From: Gentiana macrophylla
Lineage: Eukaryota > Streptophyta > Magnoliopsida > Gentianales > Gentianaceae
Direction of reading: 5' to 3'
Assembly (NCBI GenBank): GCA_026214975.1
Contig: CM047805.1
Span: 190,535,620-190,599,619 of the forward strand
DNA length: 64,000 nt
Positions 49,196 through 59,594 of this stretch are shown here, piece by piece; position 1 is the stretch's first letter; each line of letters starts with the position of its first letter. Under the pieces are notes generated by a model, which saw only the letters and a list, made by a program, of their open reading frames with translations, was not told the origin of the DNA and made no database searches. The position numbers were made by a program, and so were the translations under genes.

Positions 49196-49210
49196 AGAAC
49201 ATTCTAGAAC
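49196..49210 (+). promoter_or_regulatory. Heat-shock element, perfect three-unit
   Basis: AGAACATTCTAGAAC contains GAA-nn-TTC-nn-GAA at 49197-49209, the ideal binding site for a heat-shock factor trimer. It ends about 40 bp upstream of the TATA-like TTTATAG (49249-49255) of the HSP70 gene. Confidence 0.8.
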
Positions 49211-49248
49211 CAGTCAAAGACAGATCAGATCCCTACGACTCAACCCCA

Positions 49249-49255
49249 TTTATAG
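49249..49255 (+). promoter_or_regulatory. TATA box of HSP70
   Basis: TTTATAG, about 96 bp before the ATG at 49351. The transcript would have a leader of roughly 70 bases. Confidence 0.6.
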
Positions 49256-49350
49256 TCGCGTTGCTCCTTTGAAGCAAATCCACAAAACCCTAGTAAACTT
49301 GTTAGAGAGAGGCCGTTTGTTCTATCGCCGGCACTTCTCTCATAGCAACT

Positions 49351-52300
49351 ATGGCAGGGAAAGGAGAGGGACCAGCAATCGGTATAGATCTCGGCACCAC
49401 TTACTCTTGTGTCGGAGTTTGGCAACACGATCGTGTTGAAATCATTGCCAATGATCAGGGCAACAGAACCACTCCATCTTATGTTGGCTTCACCGATACT
49501 GAGCGTCTTATCGGTGATGCTGCAAAGAATCAGGTTGCTATGAATCCTATCAACACCGTCTTCGGTAATTTCCAATCTCTTAGATCTATGTTTAATGTTA
49601 AAGATGTTTTCTTTTCAATTTATCTTTTTTATAGCAAAAGCACGTAGATCGGTTCATCGATGAGCTTTTCTTTTACTTCATCTATTGGATTTGTAGTTGT
49701 GGGTCTAAACTTATATAATTGGTTAGTTGGTTGTATGACTATCGTTGGTTAGTTGTTTGTATGACTATCGTTGCTGGGTCCGAGCTACTTTGAACTGGTA
49801 GTGGTGAAGCTTTTGTTTATAGACATTAGGCAGGTTTCTTGATTTGCAAATTATAATATATTTCATGGATTCCTTTGTATCGTACAGAAATTTTATTTCC
49901 TGTTCTGTGAAACGGTGAACCTTGTATCTCTCGGTGAGCCTTATATCATTTTACCCCACTTTGATTAGCAGCGTTTCTCTTAGACTCCAAATTCTGGGGT
50001 GTGTTAGATCTTAATTTGCAAACTTAATGATGAATTCAATTAGCTCCTTTTACCAAGAATTGTTACTCTTATCGCTTATCAATCACTTTGATGCTGTGGA
50101 TGGGGAAAAACTATACTGTTAGGAGGTTTGCTTGATTTTTTTTATCAATATTTTGAATCTGATTGGTTTTGAAAATCTGTTATGGATCCCTATTGTACTT
50201 TCTGATCCATTGTGTCTTATTCATCGCGTTTGAAACACAGCCTTTTGAAATCCACAAGCTCTTTAGAGCAGGCCTGAATGATCCCTTCTCCCGTAGACTC
50301 AAGATTATTGATGTTTTCATTGATTTCCATTCATGTTCCAAATCAACCAGCTTACTTTTATTGCTTTATGTATATTTCTGCAGATGATCTATTTGTTATT
50401 CCATTTGATTTACTGCTACTTTTAAGCATCAGTTCTATTTTTAATCCATTTTTTTCCAATATTCCCTAAAAGCACTGCTTAATAGACATGCTTTTATTGT
50501 TTCCTTCAGTCTTTCTTTTCTAAAAGTCACTGTAGGACTCAGATGCACTGTTACTCTTCTGCTATATGCCTGCTCACAATCTGAGTCGATTGTGGTTTTT
50601 TTTTTTTGAATTTTGTAAGTTTATTATTTTCCTGTTGCAGATGCAAAAAGGTTGATTGGAAGGAGATTCAGTGATGCCTCAGTACAAAGTGATATGAAGT
50701 TGTGGCCTTTTAAGGTTATTCCTGGTGCTGGGGACAAACCAATGATTGTAGTAAACTATAAGGGCGAGGAGAAACAGTTTGCAGCTGAGGAGATATCTTC
50801 TATGGTGCTCATTAAAATGAAAGAGATTGCTGAAGCCTTTCTTGGTTCAACTGTGAAGAATGCTGTGGTTACCGTCCCTGCTTATTTCAACGACTCACAG
50901 CGTCAGGCCACCAAAGATGCTGGTGTTATTTCAGGTCTGAATGTGATGCGTATTATCAATGAACCTACTGCTGCTGCAATTGCTTATGGATTGGACAAGA
51001 AGGCAACAAGTGTTGGCGAGAAGAACGTCTTGATTTTCGATCTTGGTGGTGGCACTTTTGATGTTTCTCTTCTGACTATTGAAGAGGGAATCTTTGAGGT
51101 GAAGGCAACTGCTGGAGACACCCATCTTGGAGGTGAGGACTTCGACAACAGAATGGTGAATCACTTTGTCCAGGAGTTCAAGAGGAAGCATAAGAAAGAT
51201 ATCACTGGTAATCCAAGGGCCCTGAGGAGGTTGAGGACTTCTTGTGAGCGTGCTAAGAGGACTCTCTCATCCACTGCTCAAACAACAATTGAAATTGATT
51301 CTCTGTATGAGGGTGTTGATTTTTACTCTACCATTACCCGAGCAAGATTTGAGGAGCTCAACATGGATCTCTTCAGGAAGTGTATGGAACCTGTTGAGAA
51401 GTGTTTGAGGATGCCAAGATGGACAAGAGCACTGTCCATGACGTCGTACTTGTTGGTGGTTCCACCAGGATTCCCAAAGTTCAACAATTATTGCAGGACT
51501 TCTTTAATGGAAAAGAGCTTTGCAAGAGTATCAACCCTGACGAGGCTGTTGCTTACGGTGCTGCTGTCCAGGCTGCCATTTTGAGCGGTGAGGGTAATGA
51601 GAAGGTTCAGGATCTCCTCTTGTTGGACGTTACTCCTCTCTCACTTGGTCTGGAAACTGCCGGCGGTGTCATGACTGTCTTGATTCCCGTAACACGCACG
51701 ATTCCAACAAAGAAGGAGCAAGTCTTCTCTACATACTCTGATAATCAACCTGGTGTGCTGATTCAGGTTTATGAGGGTGAGAGGACAAGGACAAGGGATA
51801 ACAATTTGCTCGGTAAATTTGAGCTCTCCGGCATTCCTCCAGCTCCCAGAGGAGTTCCTCAGATTACAGTGTGCTTTGATATTGATGCCAACGGTATCCT
51901 GAATGTCTCTGCTGAGGACAAGACAACAGGGCAGAAGAACAAGATCACCATCACCAACGACAAGGGAAGACTTTCGAAGGAAGAGATTGAGAAGATGGTT
52001 CAGGAAGCGGAGAAGTACAAGTCTGAGGATGAGGAGCACAAGAAGAAGGTGGAAGCCAAGAACGGTCTGGAGAATTATGCGTACAACATGAGGAACACGG
52101 TGAAGGATGAAAAGATAAGCTCAAAACTCACAGCAGCAGATAAGAAGAAGATTGAAGATGCTATTGAGGGGGCCATACAGTGGCTAGAGAGCAACCAACT
52201 TGCAGAGGCTGACGAATTTGAGGACAAGATGAAAGAGCTGGAGAGCATCTGCAACCCAATCATTGCCAAAATGTACCAGGGTGCTGGTGAAGACATGGGT

Positions 52301-52375
52301 GGTGCCATGGATGATGATGCGCCTACCCCTAGTGGTGCCTCCGGTGCTGGTCCTAAGATTGAGGAGGTGGACTAA
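49351..52375 (+). CDS. HSP70: Cytosolic heat shock 70 kDa protein (HSP70/HSC70), two exons, one frameshift
   Basis: ATP-dependent chaperone of the cytosol and nucleus. Exon 1 is 49351-49564 and exon 2 is 50641-52375. The 1076-bp intron splits the Asp codon at about residue 72, the position I know from plant HSP70 genes. Motifs: [13 protein letters not shown] (phosphate 1), [37 protein letters not shown] (phosphate 2), [17 protein letters not shown], the substrate-binding domain with [17 protein letters not shown], and the lid. The C-terminus is GPKIEEVD, the TPR-cochaperone tag of cytosolic members. Corrected length is about 649 residues, typical. The frame slips by one base at 51408-51411 (a GG where family codons predict GGG, near residue 328). 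Around 51684-51700 a compensated pair of indels changes about four residues. Everything else is highly conserved, so a sequencing error is more likely than a dead gene. Confidence 0.95.
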
Positions 52376-54168
52376 CAAACTTGTTCTTGTGTTGGTGGTA
52401 TCAGTGTTTTCATTCTGTTTTTTCATGTTTTAATTTTATGTGTTTTCTTTTGGGACTTGTGATTTTGGAGGATTTTCATCCTCTATTGGAATTTTGGCAG
52501 ACTTTGAATGGTATAAGATTTGATTTTCTAAAGTTTCATATTGTTTTTCTTTCTATTTTTATTTATTTATTTATGTTTTTGTTACGAGGGTAAAGCAGTT
52601 GTTAGTGCAAACTTGCATTACAAATCTCTACTTGTTATGATATAACTTCAAATCACTACTCCTTTCTTATAATCATTATTTTCCCAGTTTTTATAATCAC
52701 TCCATGATAAACTTTCTTTTCTAATGCTGAAATCAATTTTGGTTCAGGTGACGTACTTTGTTAAAATCACTGTTATATCATAACATTTTCTTGTAATGTC
52801 TATCTGTTTGAAGGGTTTTTTTTTTTTTTTTTTTTTTAAAAAGATCTTTTTATTGAAAATTGGATAAACAGTCTACAAGTGGTATAAGAATTTTATAAAT
52901 CTAGTCTAATTCAATGGTCCAAGCAAGTTTATCATTCAAAACTCTATTTTGGGTTATAATTATCTCTACATACTTATAAAATGGTAAAGCAGGAAAGTAG
53001 GCCACGTCCTTCCCTTTGCAGCGCTGCCACGTGTCAAAAATTGGGGCTCTTCCACTTTTTTTTTTTTTTTTTTTTTTTTTTATTTTTAATTTTTTAATTT
53101 TACTTTTACAAACCATACACTTACTTCACACACCACATTAAAAAAATAAATATTACAAACTACATTTAAATCACTACATTTACACATTTTAATTTCTTCA
53201 TCTCATCATTCTCAAACCCTAAAATCAATCTCCACCTCCCCAGCCTCCTCCGCCATACCCACCGCCCCAGACTTGCTTCCGCCATACCCACCGCCGGTCG
53301 TCCAATCTGGCTCAACCTCTCCTCCAAACACGCCATCCAAAAGCAAAAATCATTCCAAAGGAAAAAAAAAAAAAAAACCTTAAACCCGATTGAACCCAAT
53401 TAACCCATTTCTTTCAACTTCGACTTCGAAGTGCTTCAGCCGAAAAAAAAAACAAAAAAACAAAACAACAACATGGGTTGCATATTTCACATGGGAAGAG
53501 GGAAGAGGGGTTTATGACAGGAGCTTGGCCAAAATTTTCAGATTTGCGGAGTTAAGGTTTGAAACATCGAATGAAAGAAATCGCCAATTTTGATTTGCGG
53601 AATCCGGCCGCCAACCACTACCACTGCAAATTTTCAGATTTGCAAAACCAATAAATCACCACTGGATTTCACGCCCCCTTCCCCTTTCCTAGCTGTAGAT
53701 AGCAACGAATGTTTTTTTTCTTCTTTTCTAAAAAAAGAACGAAGTTTTTGGTTTGAAGAGGATGGGAGGAAAAGAAAATAAAAGGAAGAGCAAGTGATGG
53801 ACATGGAGAAGAATTGTGAATTGGGAAAGAATTTGCCGCGGTATAAGGGCGGTGGTGGGTGTTTTTTTACTTTTGAGGTTTTAATGATAGGGGCTGTAAA
53901 TGGGGTGGGTCGCCGGAAAATGGGTGGGGGTTGTGGTTTGCTGTAAGAGAAAAATGGAGAAGAGGGAAGAGGGTGGTGGTTAATTTGAGGAGAGGGATTA
54001 TATTGTTGAATTTTTTTAATTAAGGACTGTATAGCATTTTGAAGATTTGTTGTCTATGAAGTAAAAAAAAATATATTATTTTTGTGGGTTTGAAGTAATA
54101 AAATAATAAAAATATTATTATAGTGTCGAAAATAATCTTTTATGATTTCGGGAGTAAAATGGTGCAAG
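52376..54168. other. HSP70 3' flank and intergenic DNA
   Basis: 3' untranslated sequence, then poly-T runs at about 52816-52838 and 53056-53080. The less AT-rich part 53200-53990 has CCGCCATACCCACCGCC twice (about 53248 and 53279) and short open frames on both strands, none recognised. Confidence 0.4.
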
Positions 54169-54365
54169 TACAGTAAAACCTCTATAAATTAATACTCTTT
54201 AAGTTAATAACCTCTCTAAAATAATATTTTTCTCCGGCCCCGACTTGGGCCAGTTCAAAAAATGACCAATTTCGATAAGATAATAAGATAATAATTTTTA
54301 GAAAATCTCTGTATAGATATACAGTCTCAATAATATCATAATTTAATAATTCTCCATAATCACAA
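54169..54365 (+). mobile_element. Pogo/Emigrant-type terminal inverted repeat, one end only
   Basis: TA followed by CAGTAAAACCTCTATAAA at 54171, the terminal sequence I associate with Emigrant MITEs and related pogo-like elements, which duplicate TA. The matching right-hand TIR is not seen before the GC-rich LTR region starts at about 54370, so the element appears truncated or interrupted. Confidence 0.6.
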
Positions 54366-55360
54366 AAATATATTGATGTTGCGTTGAACACCAGATTTGC
54401 GGTAACAGTTGACGGGTCTGTTTCCGCCAGGTAGTTTAGATGGTAAACTTGGGTGTGGGATATCCGCGCCTTTTCCTGGTGTTCTCCGATCAATGAGGTG
54501 GTCGCCGCCGGACGGAGGTGTTTACCGATGTCGGTCACGGTGGGGATAGGAAAGCAATAAATGAGAGAGAGACGTAACAATGCTTATAGTAATAAATGCG
54601 AAAGAGTCATCATCATTTTATTAATGTCAAAGTGGGGGTATTTATAGGGAAGGGATAAAGTTCAGAAAAGCTACTCGTGCTAAGCGGCGCGGTGCCCGAC
54701 AGATGGCGATTGGCGCCAGCGTACTATCTAAGCTTATGAACTTTCCATTAACTTGTACCGAAGTTTCTCCTATAAATGGGCCCGCCCGTGATGCGGGCGG
54801 CCCTTATCTTTGAAGACGCTTGGCGGGATGGCCAAGAAGTTAGCGACGTCGCGCGTTCTTGTGCGAGGAAGTAGTTTGACTTATTTCCTCAGGCGAGTTG
54901 ACCGAGGATAATGGGACCGTGTCGTTTCCAGATCATCAATGGCCCCTACTCATGGTGGAAAATTGTTGCGGCGTGGAGTAGTTTTACGTCAAGGAGTCTC
55001 CGTTGGTGAACACTCTTGGAAGACAAAAGTTGAGCGGACTCATGATTAGAGATACAAACTCGTAAAGCCTCATCAAAACCTTCCTTAAGAAAAACCCAGT
55101 GGGAAAAAATCTTAAGCAAGGGAAAAGAGTACTCTCTGTTTGTATCGGAAATCTCAAGACCGCTCCTTCAGAGGCGAGGCGGGGTTGCGACATGAAGTTG
55201 ATGCAACATAACCCGCGAGCGCTTCATGAAGTCGACGCTATACGAAAGGCCTGCCAATCACTACAAGCGGGTTTCCTCCTCCTAGTACACGTTAGTGGTG
55301 ATCTGGAGTCGACATCGCGCTCGGTAGTTCGCAGTCAGTCGCAAGCAACAAGGGAACTGA

Positions 55361-55465
55361 CCTACCAGGCCGCCCCTTTTTTCATATAGGGGGAGATCTC
55401 TTCTCATCCGGCAGCCTACCAGGTCGTCCTCCCTTCATATAGGAAGCGATCTTCTCTCATCTTGG
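55361..55465. repeat. Tandem duplication, about 56-bp unit
   Basis: CCTACCAGG(C/T)CG(C/T)CC...CATATAGG...GATCT(C/-)TTCTC(T)CATC occurs at about 55361 and 55417. It duplicates the last codons of the minus-strand ORF that ends at 55416. Confidence 0.75.
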
Positions 55466-55898
55466 ATCTCATCTTGCGGACTCGGTGGTTGTAAGGGGCC
55501 CAATTTTGGTGAAAGGCGCTCTGCCATTCTTCCCAGACAGCGTCGACCATGGCCCCCTGGCAGTTTCCATTCCGGATTAGACGCACAAACTTTTTGAATA
55601 GTTTGCTTTGTGCGGTCTGTGGATCCGCTCGCCGATGAATACCTCTGATCCTCCTGCGAGCTCGCAGGACTCTGGATTCACTTATCTCAGCTCTTTCTTC
55701 ATGCTCTAACTCCGCCATCTCAGGCAACAGGAAGGCAGCAGCGGTGTCGAGATTCTGTCCCATTTCCACCCGTGATATTGAAATTAGGGGTTGTTCTTCC
55801 ACTGAAGGGTTATGGAGGAAGTGCAAGCCGGATTCCAGGTGTTCGTTGCCTCTGTAATCCTTCATAAATTCGTATTCAACATTATCTGACTGAGACAT
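55416..55898 (-). CDS. Uncharacterised 160-residue ORF inside an LTR-like region
   Basis: The start was chosen at 55898 (MSQSDNVEYEFMKDYRGNE), because TATAAAAGCC lies at 55994-55985 and transcription would begin near the more upstream ATG at 55958. Between them is a pyrimidine-rich leader. The protein is acidic at first, then arginine-rich (RVLRARRRIRGIHRR at about residues 78-92), and ends KMREDRFLYEGRTTW. One hydrophobic-charged segment, SKLFKKFVRLIRNGNCQG, precedes an aromatic stretch (VWEEWQSAFHQNWAPYNHRVRKM). No signal peptide or membrane segment. I do not recognise a family. It is intact over its full length in a neighbourhood where other element ORFs are broken. It may be an accessory ORF of a Tat-like element. 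Confidence 0.5.
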   Translation of the reverse strand: MSQSDNVEYEFMKDYRGNEHLESGLHFLHNPSVEEQPLISISRVEMGQNLDTAAAFLLPEMAELEHEERAEISESRVLRARRRIRGIHRRADPQTAQSKLFKKFVRLIRNGNCQGAMVDAVWEEWQSAFHQNWAPYNHRVRKMRSKMREDRFLYEGRTTW

Positions 55899-55984
55899 TC
55901 TTGTTTTTCTGGGATTTTGTAAGAAAGAAACAAGTGATTCGAATGGGAGATGAAGCATTTGTGGAGAAGGCAGTGAAATGGATG

Positions 55985-55994
55985 GCTTTTATAG
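55985..55994 (-). promoter_or_regulatory. TATA box of the 160-residue ORF
   Basis: TATAAAAGCC on the minus strand, 87-96 bp upstream of the chosen ATG. Confidence 0.5.
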
Positions 55995-56341
55995 AGGGAG
56001 GTGGCGTGTTTGGCATGGATTACCATAATGGTAGGCAGACAGAACGACGGCTATCTGAAGAGACAGTCATAATGACCGATGGAATGATGGCTATCTGAAA
56101 AGTTTATCGTCATTATGGGCATTCGAAGGGACGGTTATTTATGGTAGGTAATCATGGGCTATTTTTTCGTCCAAAATAGTCCCTAGTCAAAGTAGCCCTA
56201 TTAAACACGGCTAAAACTCGGGAAGACCATCAATGATGGCTTTTGAACCGTTCCATCCGTTGGGATACCTGATAGTTTGTGGGCGCAGCGGGGAGATGTG
56301 ATGATACCGCGGATCGCGCGACTTGAGATGCACAAAGATAA

Positions 56342-56693
56342 GCGATCCAGATATGCCGAGGGAGAGTCGTTTCAGTCATCGCGATCGCGGCTTGAGAGCT
56401 TGCGATGTGAATCGTCCGTGCTCGTTGGTCTGACCAAAGTCGACAGGTGCACAACATAGAGCGATCCAGATATGCCGCGAGGCTGTTCTGGTCACTGCGA
56501 CTGCGCCTTGAGAGCTTGCGATGTGAATCGTCCGTGCTCGTTGGTCCGACCGAAGTCGACATGGGTGCACGCGACATAGAGCGATCCGATATATGCCGCG
56601 GCTGTGAGTCGTTTCGCTCGCGATCGCGCTTGAGAGCTTGCGATGTGAATCGTCCGTGCTCGTTGGTCTGACCGAAGTCGACATGTGTCATTC
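56342..56693. repeat. Tandem repeat, 119-120 bp, three copies
   Basis: Units start at 56342, 56461 and 56581 with GCGATCC(A)GATATGCCG. Each contains CTTGAGAGCTTGCGATGTGA and ATCGTCCGTGCTCGTTGGTC. The last 60 bp of each unit are nearly identical; the middle is more diverged. Confidence 0.92.
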
Positions 56694-56964
56694 CGGGATT
56701 TAATTACTTTCAGCGATCACAGGCGAGATGGCGAAGTCATTTGCGTTGGCGCGAGCTCAAACTGTACTGGCGAGCTGCTACAGGTGGTATGCCACGTGGA
56801 GCAATATAAATGGGCAGCAGAACGCTGTGTCTCATTAAATGTGGCGTCCTTTCAGTCTGACAAGGTGACGTTTCGCCGTAGGTCGTGACGGCTGGTGATG
56901 ATGACTCTTCGTTTTTAGCGCAAATTTCAAATTTCAAAGCGTCGTGTCGACTCCCGAAACTTTT

Positions 56965-58120
56965 TGTTTAGGGTGAAATTATACGATTTATTAAGATATA
57001 TTTTATATCAATTTTCCCCCATATATGGATTATTTTCATAGATTTCGAGCCTTATAGTTAAATATTGAGTAAATGAGGTTTTTAATAGTTAAATATGAAA
57101 ACGTATCGCTTTTTATGTTTATTTGATGTTTTTATATTATTTTGGAAATTATTACGTTTTGGTATGTTTTTGATATTTGTAGATACTCATTGATGATGGA
57201 AAAGGTGATCCTAAAGAGCTAAAATTCGAGTTGAGGAAGATCAATCACATTTATGGAAGATTGGAAGAGATAAGGAAAGAAATAATTGAAGATAAAGATG
57301 GAATTATCAATTTAATCGTCAGTGGACGGGCGTCCATATGAATCAGACGAGCGTCCAGTTTGGACGGGCGTTTGGTGAAGTGGCCGAGCGTTCAGAAGCT
57401 GAAAAAGAGAACAGAGAGTTTGGACGTGTATTGAACGAGCGTTTAACTAGCGTTCACTCAAACCGGACGAGCGTCCGTTATAATGAACGCAGCGTCCGCC
57501 ACCGTTTAATGAGAACCGACTTAGGTTATCAGTAGCGACCGACTTAGTTTTACTATAAATATAATGAAGAGCCCCAACCCTAATTCATTCCGAATTTCAT
57601 ACACATCAAACACAAGAGAGCGGCCGCGCTTGAGATTTGAAGGCGGTCACCCGAGCCTTGTGCTCGGGTGAACCGAGGATAGATTAGGAGTAGTTTAGAT
57701 GCTTTTCTTTTCCGTTCTTGGATCAATCCTTGTATGAAACTATGTGAGTTCTTCTTGATTTACTCAATTCAGTTTTTCTTCATGAGTTTAGTTCTTTTTG
57801 TATCTTTTCTATGTGTTTATGATGCCATGAGAATAGATTGAAAGATTTGTTTTCTATTGATGTTTATAATACGGAAGTTGCATAAACGTTAGATCACCAT
57901 AGAAAGATAGGATTTTTAATCGTTAATGATGACAAGTTAATCGATTAATTATCTAGGTTGTTAGATTCTAAAATACGAGAGTTAACCTGAATCTACACCA
58001 AGTTTTGTATTGAAAATCAGTTTCAACTTACGAGAGAGTAGAGATTGATGAATTGGATTTACTAAATTAGGAATCCATAGCTTGAGAATAAATTCACATA
58101 GGAATTAGGGGTTTATGTCT
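56965..58120 (+). repeat. Inverted, truncated copy of the LARD LTR
   Basis: Starts TGTTTAGGGTGAAATTATAC at 56965 and is the reverse complement of about 59580 back to 58401, with clear divergence. It carries its own TATAAATA (57554-57561), the R-region hairpin (57647-57671) and the GACG-nn-CGTC palindrome cluster (57327-57505). It ends abruptly at 58120, fused to the direct LTR copy. The internal edge (roughly the last 380 bp of a full LTR) is missing. Confidence 0.88.
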
Positions 58121-59580
58121 AGTAAAGCGTAATGAGTAAGGGGTCGATCCTCAGGAAAAAGGGATGTAGAATCTAATCCTAGTAATCCTCTCAATTGCTA
58201 CTCAAAAAAACAAATAAACGAAAAGCAAAAACATAAAAACAGAAAAACATAAAAGAACAATCAAAATAAATCTAACCTAAGAACAAAATTAACAAACTAA
58301 TCTAAGGAAACATGGGAACAACCAAAGTACAAACCTAAGTGATTTCAATTCTAGTTAAATCTCATGATTCTAATTCAGTTTGTGGTTTCACCCTCTCACG
58401 AGACACAAATCCCTAATCTCTTAGTGAATTTATCTCTCAAGCTATGAAAGCCCACTTTCGTGGTGAATTCAATTATCTATCTCTCATCTTTCGAATGTTG
58501 AGACTGATTTACCAAACAAAACTCGGGTGTAGATTCAATTAACTCTCGTTTTTAAAGAACCTAACAACCTAGGAATCTAACTCATTAACTTGTCATCATT
58601 AATGGCTAAAAACCCTATCTTTCTATGGTGATCTAGCGTTTATGCAACTTCCTTATTATAAACATCAATCGTGAACTAATCTTTCGATTTATTCTCATGG
58701 CATCATAAACTCAAAGAAAGATACAAAATAAATTAACCATCATGAAGAAAAACTGGAATTAAATTAATTGAAAGAAATCAAACTCACATAGTCTTGATAC
58801 AATGGTTGAACTCCATGGAAACGAAAAGAAAAGCTACATAATCTACTCTAATCTAACCTCGGTTCACCCGAGCACAAGGCTCGGGTGACCGCCTTCAACT
58901 CTCCAAGATCTGGCAGTGCTCTCTTTTGATGTGAAGAAAAATATGGATGAATTAGGGTTTGGGGCTGCTGTGCTTTAAATAGAAAACTGAGGCGGTTGCT
59001 ACAGTAACCTAAGTCGGTTTCAGCAAAAACGGCGGCGGACGCCCGTCTGTCAAATTGGACGCCCGTCCAGAATGCTTGGACGGAGACTGGACGCTAGTTT
59101 GATGAGCGTCTGAGCTCTCTGTATGTAAAATCTCTTCTAGGACGCTCGTTCACTTCACCAAACGCCCGTCCACTATTGAACGCTCGTCTGCTTCAGATGG
59201 ACGCTCGTCCATATTGACTTGAAATCGAATTTCTTGATTTTTCCATCTTTATCTTGATTTATTTCTTTCCTTATCTCTTTTAATCTTCCATATCTTTAAT
59301 TGATCCTCTTCCATCTCGAATTTAGCCTTTTAGGATCATCTTTTCCATCATTAATTGGGTATCTACAAATATCAAAAACATACCAAAACGTAATAATTTC
59401 CAAAATAATATAAAATCATCAAATAAACATAAAAAGCGATACGTTTTCATATTTAACTATTAAAAACACCATTTACTCAATATTTAACTATAAGGCTCGA
59501 AATCTATGAAAATAATCCATATATGGGGGAAAATTGATATAAAATATATCTTAATAAATCGTATAATTTCACCCTAAACA
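58121..59580 (-). repeat. 3' LTR of the LARD element (outer 100 bp missing)
   Basis: Aligns with 62371-63821. From 58741 to 59580 it is almost identical to 62982-63821. From 58121 to 58740 the two copies differ frequently. TATTTAAA on the minus strand at 58974-58981 is the likely TATA box. Confidence 0.92.
58861..58890 (-). other. Conserved hairpin in LTR R region
   Basis: TCACCCGAGC, loop ACAAG, GCTCGGGTGA (58864-58888): a perfect 10-bp stem. It lies about 85-110 bp downstream of the LTR TATA box and is kept in all three LTR copies. Confidence 0.8.
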
Positions 59581-59594
59581 ACACCCCACACTTA
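59581..59594 (-). other. Polypurine tract
   Basis: The minus strand reads TAAGTGTGGGGTGT directly before the 3' LTR start TGTTTAGGG, the expected site for plus-strand priming. A GCTCGTCCTCGAGC palindrome follows on the plus strand. Confidence 0.65.

Larger units (their letters stand above)
54370..56960 (-). mobile_element. Gypsy (Tat-like) LTR region carrying an ORF, incomplete
   Basis: GC-rich island with TATAAATA on the minus strand at 54639-54646, CAGTGGGAAAAA-type filler at about 55098, an ORF with its own TATA box, and a 119-bp tandem repeat. The base composition and layout resemble the LTR end of the element at 8.9-9.5 kb. There is no gag or pol. Boundaries are uncertain. Confidence 0.4.

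Noticed and set aside
50931..52426. Minus-strand frames across HSP70 exon 2
   Set aside because: Typical antisense shadows of a highly biased HSP70 coding sequence.
56230..56691. Repetitive minus-strand frames (153 and 102 codons) over the 119-bp repeat
   Set aside because: The unit length is close to a multiple of three, so any frame through it repeats; no evidence of a protein.
57601..57675. Hairpin as a bacterial-type terminator
   Set aside because: It sits downstream of an LTR promoter in plant DNA without a T tract; better viewed as a structured 5' RNA element.
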